Below are positions 10,035 to 20,575 of a DNA stretch of 64,000 nucleotides, one piece after another. Source of the DNA: Undaria pinnatifida (lineage: Eukaryota > Sar > Phaeophyceae > Laminariales > Alariaceae). How positions within the stretch are numbered: the stretch's first letter is position 1; each line of letters begins with the position of its first letter. A program made the translations under genes and the position numbers. The notes beneath the pieces are model-generated. The model had not been told where the DNA came from. It saw only the letters and a program-made list of their open reading frames with translations, and ran no database searches. The stretch covers positions 16,258,543-16,322,542 of the forward strand of contig JABAKD010000021.1 in NCBI GenBank assembly GCA_012845835.1, read 5' to 3'.

Positions 10035-13000
10035 GTACAGCACTACGGTGTTCGAGGGTTGGAGACATCGTGTGTGTAGCGCGCTTACCCCCTTTGCCAC
10101 TGGAAACGCGTTCTGTGTTTTTATTACTTGGAATTAGTATAGGGACGGGTTTTGTAATCTTATGGAAACGTGTCCCATCTCTCTTTTGCTGCGACGCTTC
10201 CGTTTCTTACGCAATATGCATATACGGACGTTCTCTTTTATTTTGACTCTGCTTAGGACATAATCACCGTCTCCCCCGATAAGCTGGCAAACTACGAAGA
10301 AAAAATCAAGTCGTTCTTCGAGGAACACATGCACTCGGACGAGGAAATCCGCTACGTCCTAGAAGGTCAGCCTTATCGATCGTCGGGGAGGGAACGTGGG
10401 GTGTAGCTATCGTGCGTGGCCATAGTCTTCAGGCCGTCGACCCTCACATCCCTACAAAAGCCGAAACTGATCACTTCGGATCTTCGCCGACCAGGCAGAA
10501 ACTGCTTGCGCCAAGCGCGAATCGGCCGGGCGGTGTTCGTCGAGTCGCATGGGGGATGAGCTGCGCGCTGCTAGGAATAGTTTGTGAGGCCGACTTCGGC
10601 ACCTTGTGCGTAGTTTCTTGCGTGCGGATGACAGCATGGAAGCACTTGAAGGGGGCCGGGGGGGGCGGGCATGACGGTGGGCACGTGCTCATTAGAAAGA
10701 ACTACACTACCTGCGGGGCTACTTGAGTCACGCGACTGACCTAGCTCAACAGGTAGTTCCTTCAAACGGACAGATGTATAGTTTGGGGTTCAATAGTGAT
10801 ATCGTCAGCATTGGTCTCCGTTGTTTTTCATGAACTAGAAGGCGGTACGGGGCGGGGGGGGGGGCTCGTTTTATGCATAGCCGCAGTCTGAGACCATAGA
10901 CCCTCGCATCACTAACACGTCCCAATGCCGGGACGGAGCACGTCGGGTTTTGAATTACCAAGCAAATATCGTGCGCACCGAGCGCGAAGGGCCGTGAGGT
11001 GTTCGACGAGTTTCATGAAGGGTGAGCTGCATCCTACTAAGAACCGCTTGTGAGGCGGACTTTCGCACCTTGTTTGTGTTTTCTTGCTTATGGATGACAG
11101 CTTCGAATGCGTGTATTTGTGTTCTGGTGTGGTGGCTTCCAGAGACAGCAATGGAGATACTATGTAGCTGCCTCGTGGGTGCCTTGCCATGTACACACGA
11201 TGTGATTTCATCCGCCTTGTGTGGAGTTTGGGGGGGGGGGGAGGGGCATGATGGCAGACATGCATCCTGGTTACCTTTAGAAACCTAGGAATGGGGCTTG
11301 GGCGTATCTTGTCGAAGGCCAGCCGTGTTGATCATCAGGGTGGGGGGGGAGGCATGGTGGTGAAAAAAAACGCCTGATTTCGATCAGAAAACCTGAAACG
11401 AGATTTGGTGGTATTAAGCCCCAACCGTTTTTTTTGCAAACATTCGGAAGGGAGAGGTAGAACGTGTACATGTCGGGACGTTTGTGCCCCCCCCCTCCCT
11501 GCCGCGTTCATGTGCCAGTGTCAACCCCATGATCTCCATTTATCGATATAATGTTTTTTTTGTCAAGTGCTGTGCTCAAGTCGCATCCTACGTCATTTGA
11601 TATTTTACATCATACCAGATAAAACAGTTGGACCTATGTACAGTGGCCTGCTATTATTATTTTGTAGTATGCCCTGATTCCTGGTGTTGTGCAGCATGTT
11701 ATCATCACAGACGTTGGCGGACGGTCTAGGTTTGACCGGTCAAGGCGTATTTGGAGTTATCATACTAGTTGTAGTGTGTGGATGTGAGCTCCTTCATGGC
11801 CTTTGACGGCTGTCCGTCGACGGCTGTCCGTCAAGGAGCAAGAGTGCCGTTAACCCACGTATTTGGTTGTGATGTGATGCCGACCTCTACCTCCGCCCCC
11901 CCCCCGCCTGATCTCTCGCTGTTCCGCGATTCAGGCTCGGGGTACTTCGACGTTCGGGCGGAAAACGAGCGGTGGGTGCGGATCAAAATGGGCAAGGGCG
12001 ACATGATTACTCTCCCCGCCGGCATCTACCACCGTTTCACCCTCGACGATACCAACTACATCAAGGTGATAACACTAACTACATCAAGGAGCCAGTTGCC
12101 AATGTTTAGTATTTAGATGAATATTCGTGTGACTTTATGTTATTTTACTACAACAGTACGCGATGCCGCAGTTGTACGTAAGGGATACCAATTTTCGTGT
12201 AATCTATAATGTTAGAGTCATTTATCACGTTTATTTTTTCTGCAGGGATGAGGTTTCGTGTCTAGGTTTTGCTACTGCTGTATATATTTTATATCGCAAT
12301 CAACAAGGATGAATCGTGACAACTTACTCGCAACTAAGAACGGGCGGCCGGCGTATCACGCAGCTTGCGAAGATGAGTGTCGACCCTAAGCTTGTCGAAC
12401 TCACAGCTGACGTTGTTGTAAGATTTTTTGTTGAATATTGTTCTTGTGACGCGACGCCTCAACGGAGGATCTACCCAGTGTCGTTGAAAGACCATTTTTG
12501 TCGATAACGCAAGCAGCAGGCAACAGGTGGCGCGTGCCAGGCAAGGGAGACGCTCGGTGGTTAGAGCTGCGTTGGAACAAATTGTCGGTGTCTTGTAGGC
12601 CAGTGAAACAGGGAGAGACAATGAAAGTAGCGCAAGTTTTGTGTCAAATTATACCTTTGAAATATCTGTTTTTTATTAATAGTCGTTTATTGAAGAAAAG
12701 TATCGCAAACCTTAAGGATACCTTTCTGGAGAACTTTGAAGAACTATATTTCCGACGTTTTTTTTCTCGCAAACATGCTACTATATTCGTTTCATACCTA
12801 GGCTATGGGATTATTCATCGCCCTTAATGATACCAGCTGCTTTAACGTAACACCCCACGTGTGGTACGATATGAGCGCAGTCGGGGTAACGGAATACGAG
12901 AGGGTGTGTCTAGCCATTTTGACCTCTATTTCCACAAACCGATAGCTGTTTAAACGTGACCAATACCGTATCGCTAGTAGGATAGTGTACCTAAGACATC

Positions 13001-14589
13001 GGATCAAGGTGGGCAAGGGCGGCACGATTACGCTCCCTGCCGGCATCTACTACGGTTTCGCCCTCGACGACACCAACTACAGTAAGGTACAGTAGGGTAC
13101 AGTAACGTACAATAGGGTACAGCAGGGTACAGTATGGTACAGTAGGGTCCAGAAGGGTACAGTAAGGCACAGCCGGAGGGTACAGGAGGGTACAGTAAGG
13201 TGCAGTACGGTACTAGCACAGTACAGTATAGTAACGTACAGTAGGGTACAGTAACGTACAGTAGGGTGCAGTAGGGTACAGTAGGGTACAGTAGCGTGCA
13301 GTAGGGTGCAGTAAGGGTACAGTCAAGTACGGTGAGGTGCCAGCCGACGCGGGCAACGATAGGGGTAGAAGTATTGTACCTCTTTTGGGTCAAAACATTT
13401 CTGGCTGACGGGGCTCCCCAATTGATCGACTGAGAAACTGCCCAATAAAGCTGAAATACATCTTGTGACTTACCCCACCATATTCTTTATATGCCTAAAC
13501 TTTGGGACTATTCTTCATCCGAGCATCTACCACCGTTTCACCCCGGATGAGACCAACTACAATAACACTTTCACTGCTGGGGGAAAACCCATACTGAATA
13601 CAAGTAATTTGTGGCGAAAATCGAGGGCCGCAGTGCTAAAGGGTGCAGCGATGCGCTCTAAGATGACAGGCTAACCGCGCGTGCATAGTAATGCTGAAGT
13701 TCGTCGTCGTCGTCGTCGTCGTGTTTGTTGTTGTTGCTGTTGTTGTTGTTATGGCCGTAGCCCCCGCGACCCCCTCCTTCTCCTTCCAAAAAATGAAGCA
13801 CAAGGCCAAAAAACTATCGTTGCTGCTGACGACTGACGGGAGATAAGCATGAGGTCACCCTCCCTCAGATCCTCACGAGGTAAATGTGGAGAGGCGGAGG
13901 CATATGGAGAGAGCGAGAGAGAGAGTGAGCACGGCAGTGTATATATAGATTTCCGGACGAGGCCTACTTCCTACATGTTTGTTGTGTCTGTTTTCTCCGG
14001 TCAGCCGCTGAGCACTGCCCTTTGGCATGTCGTTTGACCTTGTGTCGTCAAATGTCTGCGAGCAGAGCATGGTATGCGCCCGTCTTCGCCCGTTCCTTCT
14101 TGATGGCAATAATAACATCTACAGCTCCCACACATGTGTTTCTCGCGCCCACTGCCAATGCATTGTAACTCCAGTCGCAATCATCATTTGAGCCTGGTAA
14201 AGGCCTAGCCGACCTTGTAGCGCTGCACTCCTGTTATGGAAACAAAACGCTTGGAAGTTGAATAGCACAAAAGTTTGAGCTGGAAAAGCATAAAGGTAGG
14301 TCACTTTTTTTCATTGTGTGAAGTAAGAATGGTGTTGTCCCGGCGGCCAACAACGCAGACGCACCCCGTCTCCCTCCAAAGACGGTGGATTTCGCTGAAC
14401 GTCACGGCCACCTTCTGCACCCCTTTTGACGCTCAATGCGACCCCTCCCTGTGCTTGCAGGCCATGCGGCTGTTCATTGGGGAGCCTGTGTGGACCCCGC
14501 TGAATCGTCCCCAAGACGAGCACCCTGTCAGAAAGGACTACGTCAATAAGTTTGCCGTCTCCGCCACCTCGAGGACGGATCATGATTAA
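9946..14589 (+). CDS. ARD: Acireductone dioxygenase (methionine salvage), four exons seen, 5' exon missing
   Basis: ARD oxidises acireductone (1,2-dihydroxy-5-methylthiopent-1-en-3-one). The Fe form yields the keto-acid precursor of methionine plus formate; the Ni form yields methylthiopropionate, formate and CO. Spliced exons 9946-10034, 10257-10375, 11935-12065 and 14461-14589 read continuously with matching phases through [20 protein letters not shown], then [20 protein letters not shown], then [20 protein letters not shown] and LPAGIYHRF, then [17 protein letters not shown] to TAA. The cupin metal ligands are all present: the two His and the Glu of HMHSDEE and the His of GIYHRF. The coding length fits the usual C-terminal 150 of about 180 residues. 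All junctions follow GT/AG. The first exon (start Met, AW-MD region) was not found. Intron 3 is 1.56 kb and intron 4 is 2.40 kb; intron 4 holds two degenerate copies of exon 4, and two copies of exon 5 lie downstream. The family call is very secure. Confidence 0.93.
10257..10375 (+). CDS. ARD: ARD exon 3, three metal ligands
   Basis: The exon starts after TCTGCTTAG and codes [18 protein letters not shown] followed by [18 protein letters not shown]. The H-x-H-x3-E motif supplies three of the four metal ligands. The donor is AAG/GTCAGC and it ends in phase 1. Confidence 0.93.
10425..10640 (+). repeat. Dispersed repeat Z, copy 1
   Basis: It shares with the other copies a core around ACCAGGCAGA, AAGCGCGAA, GATGAGCTGC and GTGAGGCCGACTT. 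Function and class are unknown; no terminal repeats were recognised. Confidence 0.65.
10870..11112 (+). repeat. Dispersed repeat Z, copy 2
   Basis: It follows the same order of blocks as copy 1: CCATAGACCCTCGCATC, GCCGGGACGGAGCACGTCGG, GGTGAGCTGC and ATGGATGACAGCTTCGA. A G-tract lies on each side. Confidence 0.65.
11935..12065 (+). CDS. ARD: ARD exon 4, fourth metal ligand
   Basis: The acceptor is CGATTCAG and the first two bases complete Gly in GSGYFDVR. The exon runs through [17 protein letters not shown], where His is the fourth metal ligand, to TNYIK. The donor AAG/GTGATA is in phase 0. It is the parent of the degenerate copies at 13001-13086 and 13522-13566. Confidence 0.94.
13001..13086 (+). 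pseudogene. Degenerate copy of ARD exon 4 (metal ligand lost)
   Basis: The frame [19 protein letters not shown], then ALDDTNYSK, matches the second half of exon 4 and keeps a donor at the same place (AAG/GTACAG). The metal-binding His is Tyr (GIYYGF instead of GIYHRF), so a protein using it would lack a ligand. The first half of the exon and its acceptor are missing. Confidence 0.85.
13087..13340 (+). repeat. Minisatellite of GTACAGTAGG-like units at the pseudo-exon donor
   Basis: About 20 units of roughly 10-11 bp (GTACAGTAGG, GTACAGTAAC and variants) begin exactly at the donor of the pseudo-exon. Each unit looks like a 5' splice site. The C-rich complement gives a long Tyr/Pro/Thr/Leu minus-strand frame that is an artefact. 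Confidence 0.85.
13522..13566 (+). pseudogene. Second short remnant of ARD exon 4
   Basis: The frame [15 protein letters not shown] corresponds to the [15 protein letters not shown] end of exon 4 and keeps the metal-ligand His. No donor follows (AATAACAC), so it is a remnant rather than a usable exon. Confidence 0.7.
14461..14589 (+). CDS. ARD: ARD exon 5 (canonical terminal exon)
   Basis: The acceptor is GTGCTTGCAG and the exon is in phase 0. It codes [18 protein letters not shown], then [13 protein letters not shown] and a short tail to TAA. The VGEPVWTPYNRP-like motif and HPVRKEY are standard for the family C-terminus. Confidence 0.93.
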   Translation, partial: AMRLFIGEPVWTPLNRPQDEHPVRKDYVNKFAVSATSRTDHD

Positions 14590-14791
14590 CCAAAAAAACG
14601 AGTGATGGTTCCGGCCTGGCTCGGCTCGGCTTGGTTGACTCGGCTCAGTTCGATGGAAGCAATATCATAGCGGTCCCTTTGCAGAGTGAGCGGCGTTGGG
14701 GCTCAGTACCCAAAGAGATCGTTGCAGAGCATGGTATGGAAGAGAGTAAATGATGCATGCGTTTGTTTTCCGCATGGTTGCGGATGGACCA

Positions 14792-15050
14792 AGGCTACGG
14801 TAGGGGGGGTACCCCCATTTTCACTGGTGTGTTTGAGCCACTCGCACGAGTGGCTCTGTACCGCACGGATGAAGATGGTTTAGGCATTTGTTTCGGCGCA
14901 GCTTAGATCACCTTTGCAATGCGGATTAATTTCGTCAATGTAAAACATGAAGAATACGTAAGATCGAATAGGAACAAAGGGATTACTCGCGCGAGTGACC
15001 CCTGGCCACTGAAATAAAAGGCGCAAAAGGGGACCCCCCTACCGTAGCCT
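14792..15050. mobile_element. 259-bp MITE with AGGCTACGGTAGGGGGG termini
   Basis: The terminal inverted repeats are AGGCTACGGTAGGGGGG and its complement. It sits in the DNA after exon 5. The paralogous DNA after the second exon copy (about 15672-15700) reads straight through, giving an empty site. A related terminus, TACGGTAGGGGGG, occurs near 21684. No coding capacity. Confidence 0.75.
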
Positions 15051-15141
15051 GGGTCGATGGCAAAGTATTTTAGAAATCAAATGGGCAGAGGTTCGAGGCG
15101 AGGTTTGTTTTTGTTGGAGGAGATATCGGTGATTGATAGAA

Positions 15142-15470
15142 CTGTGAGTCGGCAGGATTCCACACTATAGAACCTAATGGTTAGGTGCCGTCAACTTCCT
15201 AAGTGACTATAGTCGGCGTAAGTCGGCTGGCAAAACCAGCCAATGGTCAGCCGACTTGCCGACTTGAGTCACGCGAGCGAAGCGAGCCTATTCATCTCCC
15301 TTCCCGGCCGAGGGAATCCCGCCCGAACAAGGGAGCATGTATCCCGCACTTAACATTCCTTCCTAGCAGTATGGAAGCGCGATAAGTCGGGTAGTCGGCA
15401 CCTCCGGAGAACGACTAACTACTAGTCCGATTAATCACTAGCTGGTGACTTAAGTCGTGCCGACTCACAG
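15142..15470. mobile_element. 329-bp MITE with CTGTGAGTCGGCA termini
   Basis: CTGTGAGTCGGCA at the left pairs with TGCCGACTCACAG at the right; further inverted GTCGG motifs lie inside. The second copy of the duplicated block (near 15740-15765, GATATTGTTGATTGACCAG) lacks it and records an empty site. No coding capacity. Confidence 0.7.
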
Positions 15471-15545
15471 GTCTATTGATTGACCAGCGACACACTGACT
15501 GTCCTCTCACAGCAGTGGGGTTGTGCATGCGCGTGCTTGCAAGAC

Positions 15546-15650
15546 ATGCGGCTGTTGAAAGTTGTGCCAGCTGTGTGGACCCCGCTGAATCGTCCTCAAG
15601 ATGACTGCACCGAAAGGGATCGTTGCGGAGCATGGCGAAGAACAGAGTAA
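15546..15650 (+). pseudogene. Second copy of ARD terminal exon (open frame)
   Basis: [20 protein letters not shown], then a different tail to TAA at 15648-15650. It matches exon 5 over the WTPLNRPQD core; the IGEP segment is changed to KVVPA with one extra codon, so frame is kept. The sequence before it, TGCTTGCAAG, resembles the exon 5 acceptor but has AAG for CAG. It could be an alternative terminal exon or a decaying copy; the altered motif favours decay. Confidence 0.7.
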
Positions 15651-15832
15651 ATTATGCGTGCTTTTTGTTTTCCTCGTGGTTGCGGACTGCAAAGTGTTAC
15701 TGAAATCAAATGTGCAAATATTCGAAGCGAGTTTTTTTTTCGTTGGAGATATTGTTGATTGACCAGTGGCACTGACTGTCCTGGCAGTTCCTGTGCTCTC
15801 ACAGCGGTGGGCTTGTGTGTGCGTGCTTCCAG

Positions 15833-15952
15833 GCCGTGCGGCTGTTCAAAGGGGTGCTAGCTGTGTGGACCCCGCTGAATCGTCCTCAAAACGATCGCCT
15901 TTATGAGGAAGGAGTACCTGGGCAACGTATCAAAATCACAGTGAATGCATAG
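15833..15952 (+). pseudogene. Third copy of ARD terminal exon (open, intact acceptor)
   Basis: The acceptor TGCTTCCAG is followed in phase 0 by [19 protein letters not shown], then NDRLYEEGVPGQRIKITVNA to TAG. It has the same phase and nearly the same length as exon 5, so it could be spliced to exon 4 without breaking the frame, but the GEP motif and the HPVRKDY segment are replaced. It may be an alternative 3' exon; without transcripts it is classed as a copy. Confidence 0.7.
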
Positions 15953-16979
15953 TGGGCTCGTTTTTCTTTTTTCCAGTGTATAACGCTGTCGCCGCAGTCC
16001 CTGGGCTCCTACACACCATACAAATGGGTATGGTTTTTTTAAGAGTTGGAGCTATAGGAGAGGGGGGGGGGGACTGCGTGCGTACGCCCTTTGTGACATG
16101 GGAATGACCAGCCTTGAAGGTTGATGCTTCCACCAGTAACCTGCTTTATGTTACACGGTGGTACTCGGAGTAACGCCGTTGCATGTTTTTATGGTATACG
16201 ATGCTGGGTACCTGGTATTCTGGTATGCTCGTAGAATTTACCGACACAGGGGTGATGCACCCTGGGTCGCGGCGGTTTGCGGCATGCTCCTTCATGGCGT
16301 CTCCGACGTTACGTAACGGATCAGGGGTGCGCGGCTAATGGGGGGGAAACGACAGCGACACCAAGGATACGGAAGAGGGTCCGCTTTTACTTTTTCGCAC
16401 GGGTGGCTCTACCCTATTTATGCGCTCTTGACCCTTTTGACCCTCTTAGTACCGCAGTCCCGACATCGGGATAAAACACTTGGAGTTTGACTGAGGAAAA
16501 ATATGTTGAGAGTTGGAAATGGGTTAATGCGTTCTGTTTTCGGTTTGCTCTATGTAAAGAGCCATGAAATCATTCGTTTCGCTGCGCCAAGAAAATGCAG
16601 GTCTGGTCCGTTCATGAGCGAGCTGCAGCTCTCTCTGTGCCTGACGGGCGTGAGGTTATATGCTATCGGAGCATCACACACAGCTTGCAAAGATGAGCTT
16701 GGACGAAATATTCGATCTCACAGCTGCGGTGTATTTTTATTTTTGTATTGTATGCGTTTGTGGCTGCGTTCGGATATATAGTTTTTGTATCACGGTTGTG
16801 TTTGGCGTTGACTCGCGAGATTCGCGTGAAAACGAGGATCGGCGGAGAGAACTCATAGGGGTACAGTGGCACGTGCTGCGAACAAGAAAACAGGCTACTA
16901 TATGAAAGGCAGGCTGATATTGTCGGGATTATAGTACATCTGGGAGTAGTTGCGCTGGAGTTAGTGTAGAACGCGCCTC
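15953..16979. other. Intergenic, short repeat fragments only
   Basis: A foldback-arm fragment (16668-16746: CAGCTTGCAAAGATGAGCTT and the CTCACAGCTGC block) and a roughly 90-bp dispersed repeat near 16430-16540 (AACACTTGGAGTTTGACTGA) are present. No gene is supported. Confidence 0.5.
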
Positions 16980-17265
16980 CTCCAGATAAAAAACCCAGCC
17001 TGGTCAGTATGTGTGTTTCTTATTTGAACGCACCCTCTGTCGAATAAGAAACGCATCCTGGTCAATATATATTTTTCTTGTTTGAAGGCGCGCTCTGCCA
17101 AATAAGAAACCAGCCTGGTCAGTATTTATGTTTCTTACTTAACTGAACCCTCTACAAGTATCAGATATGAAAACTCAACCTGGTCAGTATTTGTGTTCTT
17201 ATTTGAACACACTATCAAATAGGAAACCCAGCTTGGGTCGGTGTCTGCTGTTTCTTATCTCGTGC
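16980..17265 (+). repeat. Tandem repeat of about 65-70 bp, 4 units
   Basis: Units share AATAAGAAACCCAGCCTGG, TCAGTAT, GTTTCTTATTTGAA and a CTCTGTC-type end. A related inverted stretch occurs at 18825-18875. Units differ by 10-20%, so the array looks old. Confidence 0.75.
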
Positions 17266-17547
17266 CCTGCGGTATAGGTCGGTGGTTGCCGAGTACTTTT
17301 GTAAGATGAGGGAGGGTAGGTTGGAGCTGGCTATCGCTGTAGACGTAGTTGGAGGTCGTGCAGCATGCCCCCCGTCATATGTTGCACTGAGGTTGGTTGA
17401 CAAGGCTTATAAAGCCACATACAAGCGTTGTTCTTTGCAAAGGACATACGTGCAAGGAATGGTCCTCAAAGACTTCGTAAGAGCACAATTTAAACTCGGC
17501 AATGCTTGGCCTCGACCCGCGCAAGGACCGATGTTATATATGGTAAA

Positions 17548-18010
17548 AGATGCCGGATTAACCTTTTGCCAGTAATCAAACGGACTACTAATAATTCCCT
17601 CTTATATCGATTCCATGGCCCCAGGTCCAACATCCCTACGAGTATAGTCGAAACCCAGGCTCCTCTCAAAATGTTCAAAGAGAAGTTCCTCGGGTACGTC
17701 GGGACAATTGTCGAGTACGTAGCTGGCTCTTCAGCCTTACCTTCCAACGGCGTAAGCCAGGAATCTTACTAACACCTTAAACAGTTGGCGTCGTCGGCAG
17801 ACCATGGGGTCTTCAATGCCTCGTGGACTCGAGCCCCCGTAGCGTCCATCAAGTTATATGTTTTTTTCGGCTTTCCCTACGTCGAGTCTGAGCACTGCTC
17901 TCCCTTGATCGCCAAGTCTCATTGGCACCGAAATGGATATTAGCAAGTCCGCCCGTGTATTATCCGGCCGACCTGTCACCTATCCCGCCGGTCCAGAGAG
18001 GAGATAATGA
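17548..18010 (+). mobile_element. Diverged TRIM element copy
   Basis: It has the LTR-like block ATTAACCTTTTGCCAGTAAT, an LTR end TTAAACA at 17783, a primer-binding site TGGCGTCGTCGGCAG at 17786-17800, a T-arm-like GTGGACTCGAGCCCC, the block CCGGCCGACCTGTCACC, and a purine tract CAGAGAGGAGA. All are in the same order as in the copy at 36124-36500. The 3' LTR is unrecognisable. The T-arm-like segment survives in this old copy. Confidence 0.6.
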
Positions 18011-19248
18011 GTGCCAAACTCGGGCTATGATAGAGGTGTACCGTTTTTTGGCGAATATGTTTTGTGAATGACGGGTCTCCTTAACCCAAAATCGTCGGAA
18101 AATAAATAAATAATAGGGCGTTTTTTGCATGAATCTCGTTGTACACCTACAGTAGGCCACGGGATGTTTCATCCGCGATAAAGCAGGTTTATTTTTTTAT
18201 TCCACATCCGTTTTTGGGTTAAGAAGGACTTATGTCTTGACCCTCCGAAAGCAGAGGGACCTCAGTCAAAAAGTGGCGCACCTCTATGGTAGCACACGTC
18301 GCCTAGAACGCCTAGTTTTGGATAGGCAATTGCTTTATAATATTTTTCCGGCAGTGCAAACGAATTGTGCTACTTGTATAGTCCACCCTTTCTTTTGTTA
18401 TTCCTTTTTTGTTCATCCCATTTATCATCCTCGCGCTATACTCTCGCGCTCCCTCCCAGCAGTAACTCAGATCCGGGGTGACACAGCGGGCCCTCCTCCC
18501 CACTCCCCACTATGGTACGTGTGCCTTCATTTTCATCTTCATTTTCATCATTTTTGATCGCAAGACCTCAGCATTTTCATCCCTCTCGACTCGCGTCGAA
18601 AAAAAACTATAATACTTGACTTGACCTCGTTAGAGCCCATCAATGTCTCCCTATACTAATCTCAAGTGATTTGGCCAAAAAAACGGGTTTCCAGTGGGGA
18701 ATGCGTTAACGCCGGTCTAAGCGGTGGTTTCCTCGGCGTCCGAGCACTGGCTGGGCACGGACACGAGGACGTCCTCTATCACGCGTCACGGCGGGGGTTT
18801 CTTGGCGTAGAGTACGAGATGCCTAAAATAAGAAACCCAAATGTTGACCCAGGCTGGGTTTCTTATGTAGGAGAGGGCGTGTTCCACACTTCTTCTTTCT
18901 TCTTTTTCTTGCTCGTCCGGTGCTGTTATCTTCGCACTCTTTCTTTCTCCTTCTCCCTCCCTCCCTGGACATAACTCAGATCTGGGTTCACTACGAGTAT
19001 GCAGGCTTTTCTCCCCCCTCCCCACTAAGGTACGCGCCTTCATTTTTATCACGAGAAGACTTTAGCCCTTTCTTCCCTCGTCGCCTCGGCTTAAATTGCG
19101 CCTACACACGCTTCTAGGCGCTCTCGGTGGTTGATTACGTTGACACTATACTGTCCTGTAGCTCACTACCAGGTGTACGGGTTCCAGGATCTCTTAGTTC
19201 CGGAGAAAATATCAGCCTTCTTTTTTCATCGCCCTGTTGTTTCTTATT
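18011..19248. other. Intergenic with a direct repeat pair and inverted repeat
   Basis: A repeat with core CTCAGATC and the AAGGTACG/TGGTACGTGTGCCTTCATTT block occurs at about 18430-18600 and 18940-19090, and inverted near 42160-42270. TCCTTAACCCAAAA (about 18078) and TTTTGGGTTAAGAAGGA (about 18212) form an inverted pair about 150 bp apart that may mark a MITE. No gene. Confidence 0.5.
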
Positions 19249-19415
19249 CCTAAGGTGTCTTGTACGGTACTTACAGTAGTTGTTGAGAACGTGTTGCGAC
19301 CAATAGCCACGGTGGCGGGGGCATATTTTTCTTAAGGTGCATTGTGCTGTACTACTGTAGTTGTTGAGAACGTGTTGCGACCAATAGCCACGGTGGTGGG
19401 GTATATTGTTCCTAA
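19249..19415 (+). repeat. 82-bp minisatellite, left part
   Basis: Two units are present, with core TGTAGTTGTTGAGAACGTGT, TGCGACCAATAGCCACGGTG and GCGGGGGCA. The array continues after the LTR element at 20846. Confidence 0.85.
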
Positions 19416-19691
19416 TGTAAGGTTATAGGTGGGGACACAGAGTGCCCCCTGCAGGTCTGCCAATTGAGCAGGTCCTCGGAGAGTACAGTACTCACTTTCT
19501 TTTCCTTCGTAGAGACGTTGCTTGTTATTCGATTCCACCAGAGCCCTGGGTAGCTTCTGAGATCGGAGGCACGTGCCTCCGATCTATTTCCTAACTTTCC
19601 CGAATATACAACGCCAACCTTATCATACGAAACCCATCAAAATGATCTCAAATTCGGATAATTACAGGCCTTTCGAGGCCGTATCTTAACA
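19416..19691 (-). repeat. 3' LTR of the 1430-bp LTR element
   Basis: It runs from TGTAAGGTTATAGG to ATCTTAACA on the plus strand; CTAA lies just before it. Confidence 0.88.
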
Positions 19692-20575
19692 CTAGCCCAC
19701 CCTGATGAGTCTCATATGCAGAAATATGGGAGATTCGGGGAAACTCCGGTTCTACGAACTAGACCATGAGTCGAAGATGCGGCTCCTCAAAACCCACTCC
19801 CACACCTCTAACCGTCTGGCTATGGAGCCAGGAACACGCGAAGAAAAGCAGTTGAAAGAAACGCAGACCCTACAACAAGGCAAAAGCCACCCATCAAAAA
19901 CCTGCCGCGTGCCGCCGGTGTGGCGAGGGAAGGCAGAAAAGGCTCTACGGCAAACCAATCACAGAAAAGGTATTATGGCGAGGCGTGCCCTCGTCGATAT
20001 AGAGGGAAACACAGGCGCTAACACAAGGGAGAAGTCATGCGAAAAACCTCCCGCGAGCCATCGGCAAGGCGGGGGGTTAGACGAGGAAACGACAAACACC
20101 CAGGATGGAAGGTGGCATCACCTGCAGCCCCGCTAGGGGGGGAAGTGTTTAGACGAAGAAACAAAGTAGAACAAATACAACACACCAAAATTAAACGATG
20201 ACACACCGACCCGTACATAGCCCTGTACCACGTTACGCGCAAACAGGGTACCCTGGTCGCCCCCCGGCTCTGGGCTGAGGAGGGCGCGAGGAGGTTGACG
20301 AAGGTATCGAGCAGGCGACGACCGCTGCGCGGGAGGCGTCCCTGGTAGTGAAGAGGGCGCAACGAGCCCTCGCCCAATCAGTTGCGGCGGCGGCGGCGGG
20401 AGCTAACGCGGCCCCCTCGCCTTCGTCGCGCCCGCAGGGTGTCGCATCCCAGCGACCACGACCCAGCAACGACGCCTTCTTCAAGGGCATCGTCTCGTGC
20501 ATGGCGTCTGCACCGAGGGTAGAATTCTCCTCAGCGATCCATTAATTTTCTTTCTGTCCTGCCGACGACGCCACA

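Larger units (their letters stand above)
10376..11934 (+). other. ARD intron 3 with two copies of dispersed repeat Z
   Basis: The intron contains two direct copies of a roughly 215-240 bp repeat (10425-10640 and 10870-11112). Related copies are at 30580-30782 and 41205-41335, with an inverted fragment at 40560-40690. It also holds several G-tracts (10657, 10853, 11229, 11341). No exon-like sequence lies between exons 3 and 4. Confidence 0.7.
12066..14460 (+). other. ARD intron 4 containing pseudo-exons and a minisatellite
   Basis: This 2.4 kb intron holds two degenerate exon 4 copies, a (GTACAGTAGG)n-type minisatellite, a diverged foldback-arm fragment at about 12350-12425 (CAGCTTGCGAAGATGAGTGT), a GTC/GTT array near 13700-13750, and otherwise unassigned DNA. 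Confidence 0.75.

Noticed and set aside
10029-10037. TACCAGGTA overlapping the ARD exon 2 donor as a regulatory site
   Set aside because: The donor and coding constraint explain CAG/GTA here; this copy alone says nothing about function, though it is included in the window count.
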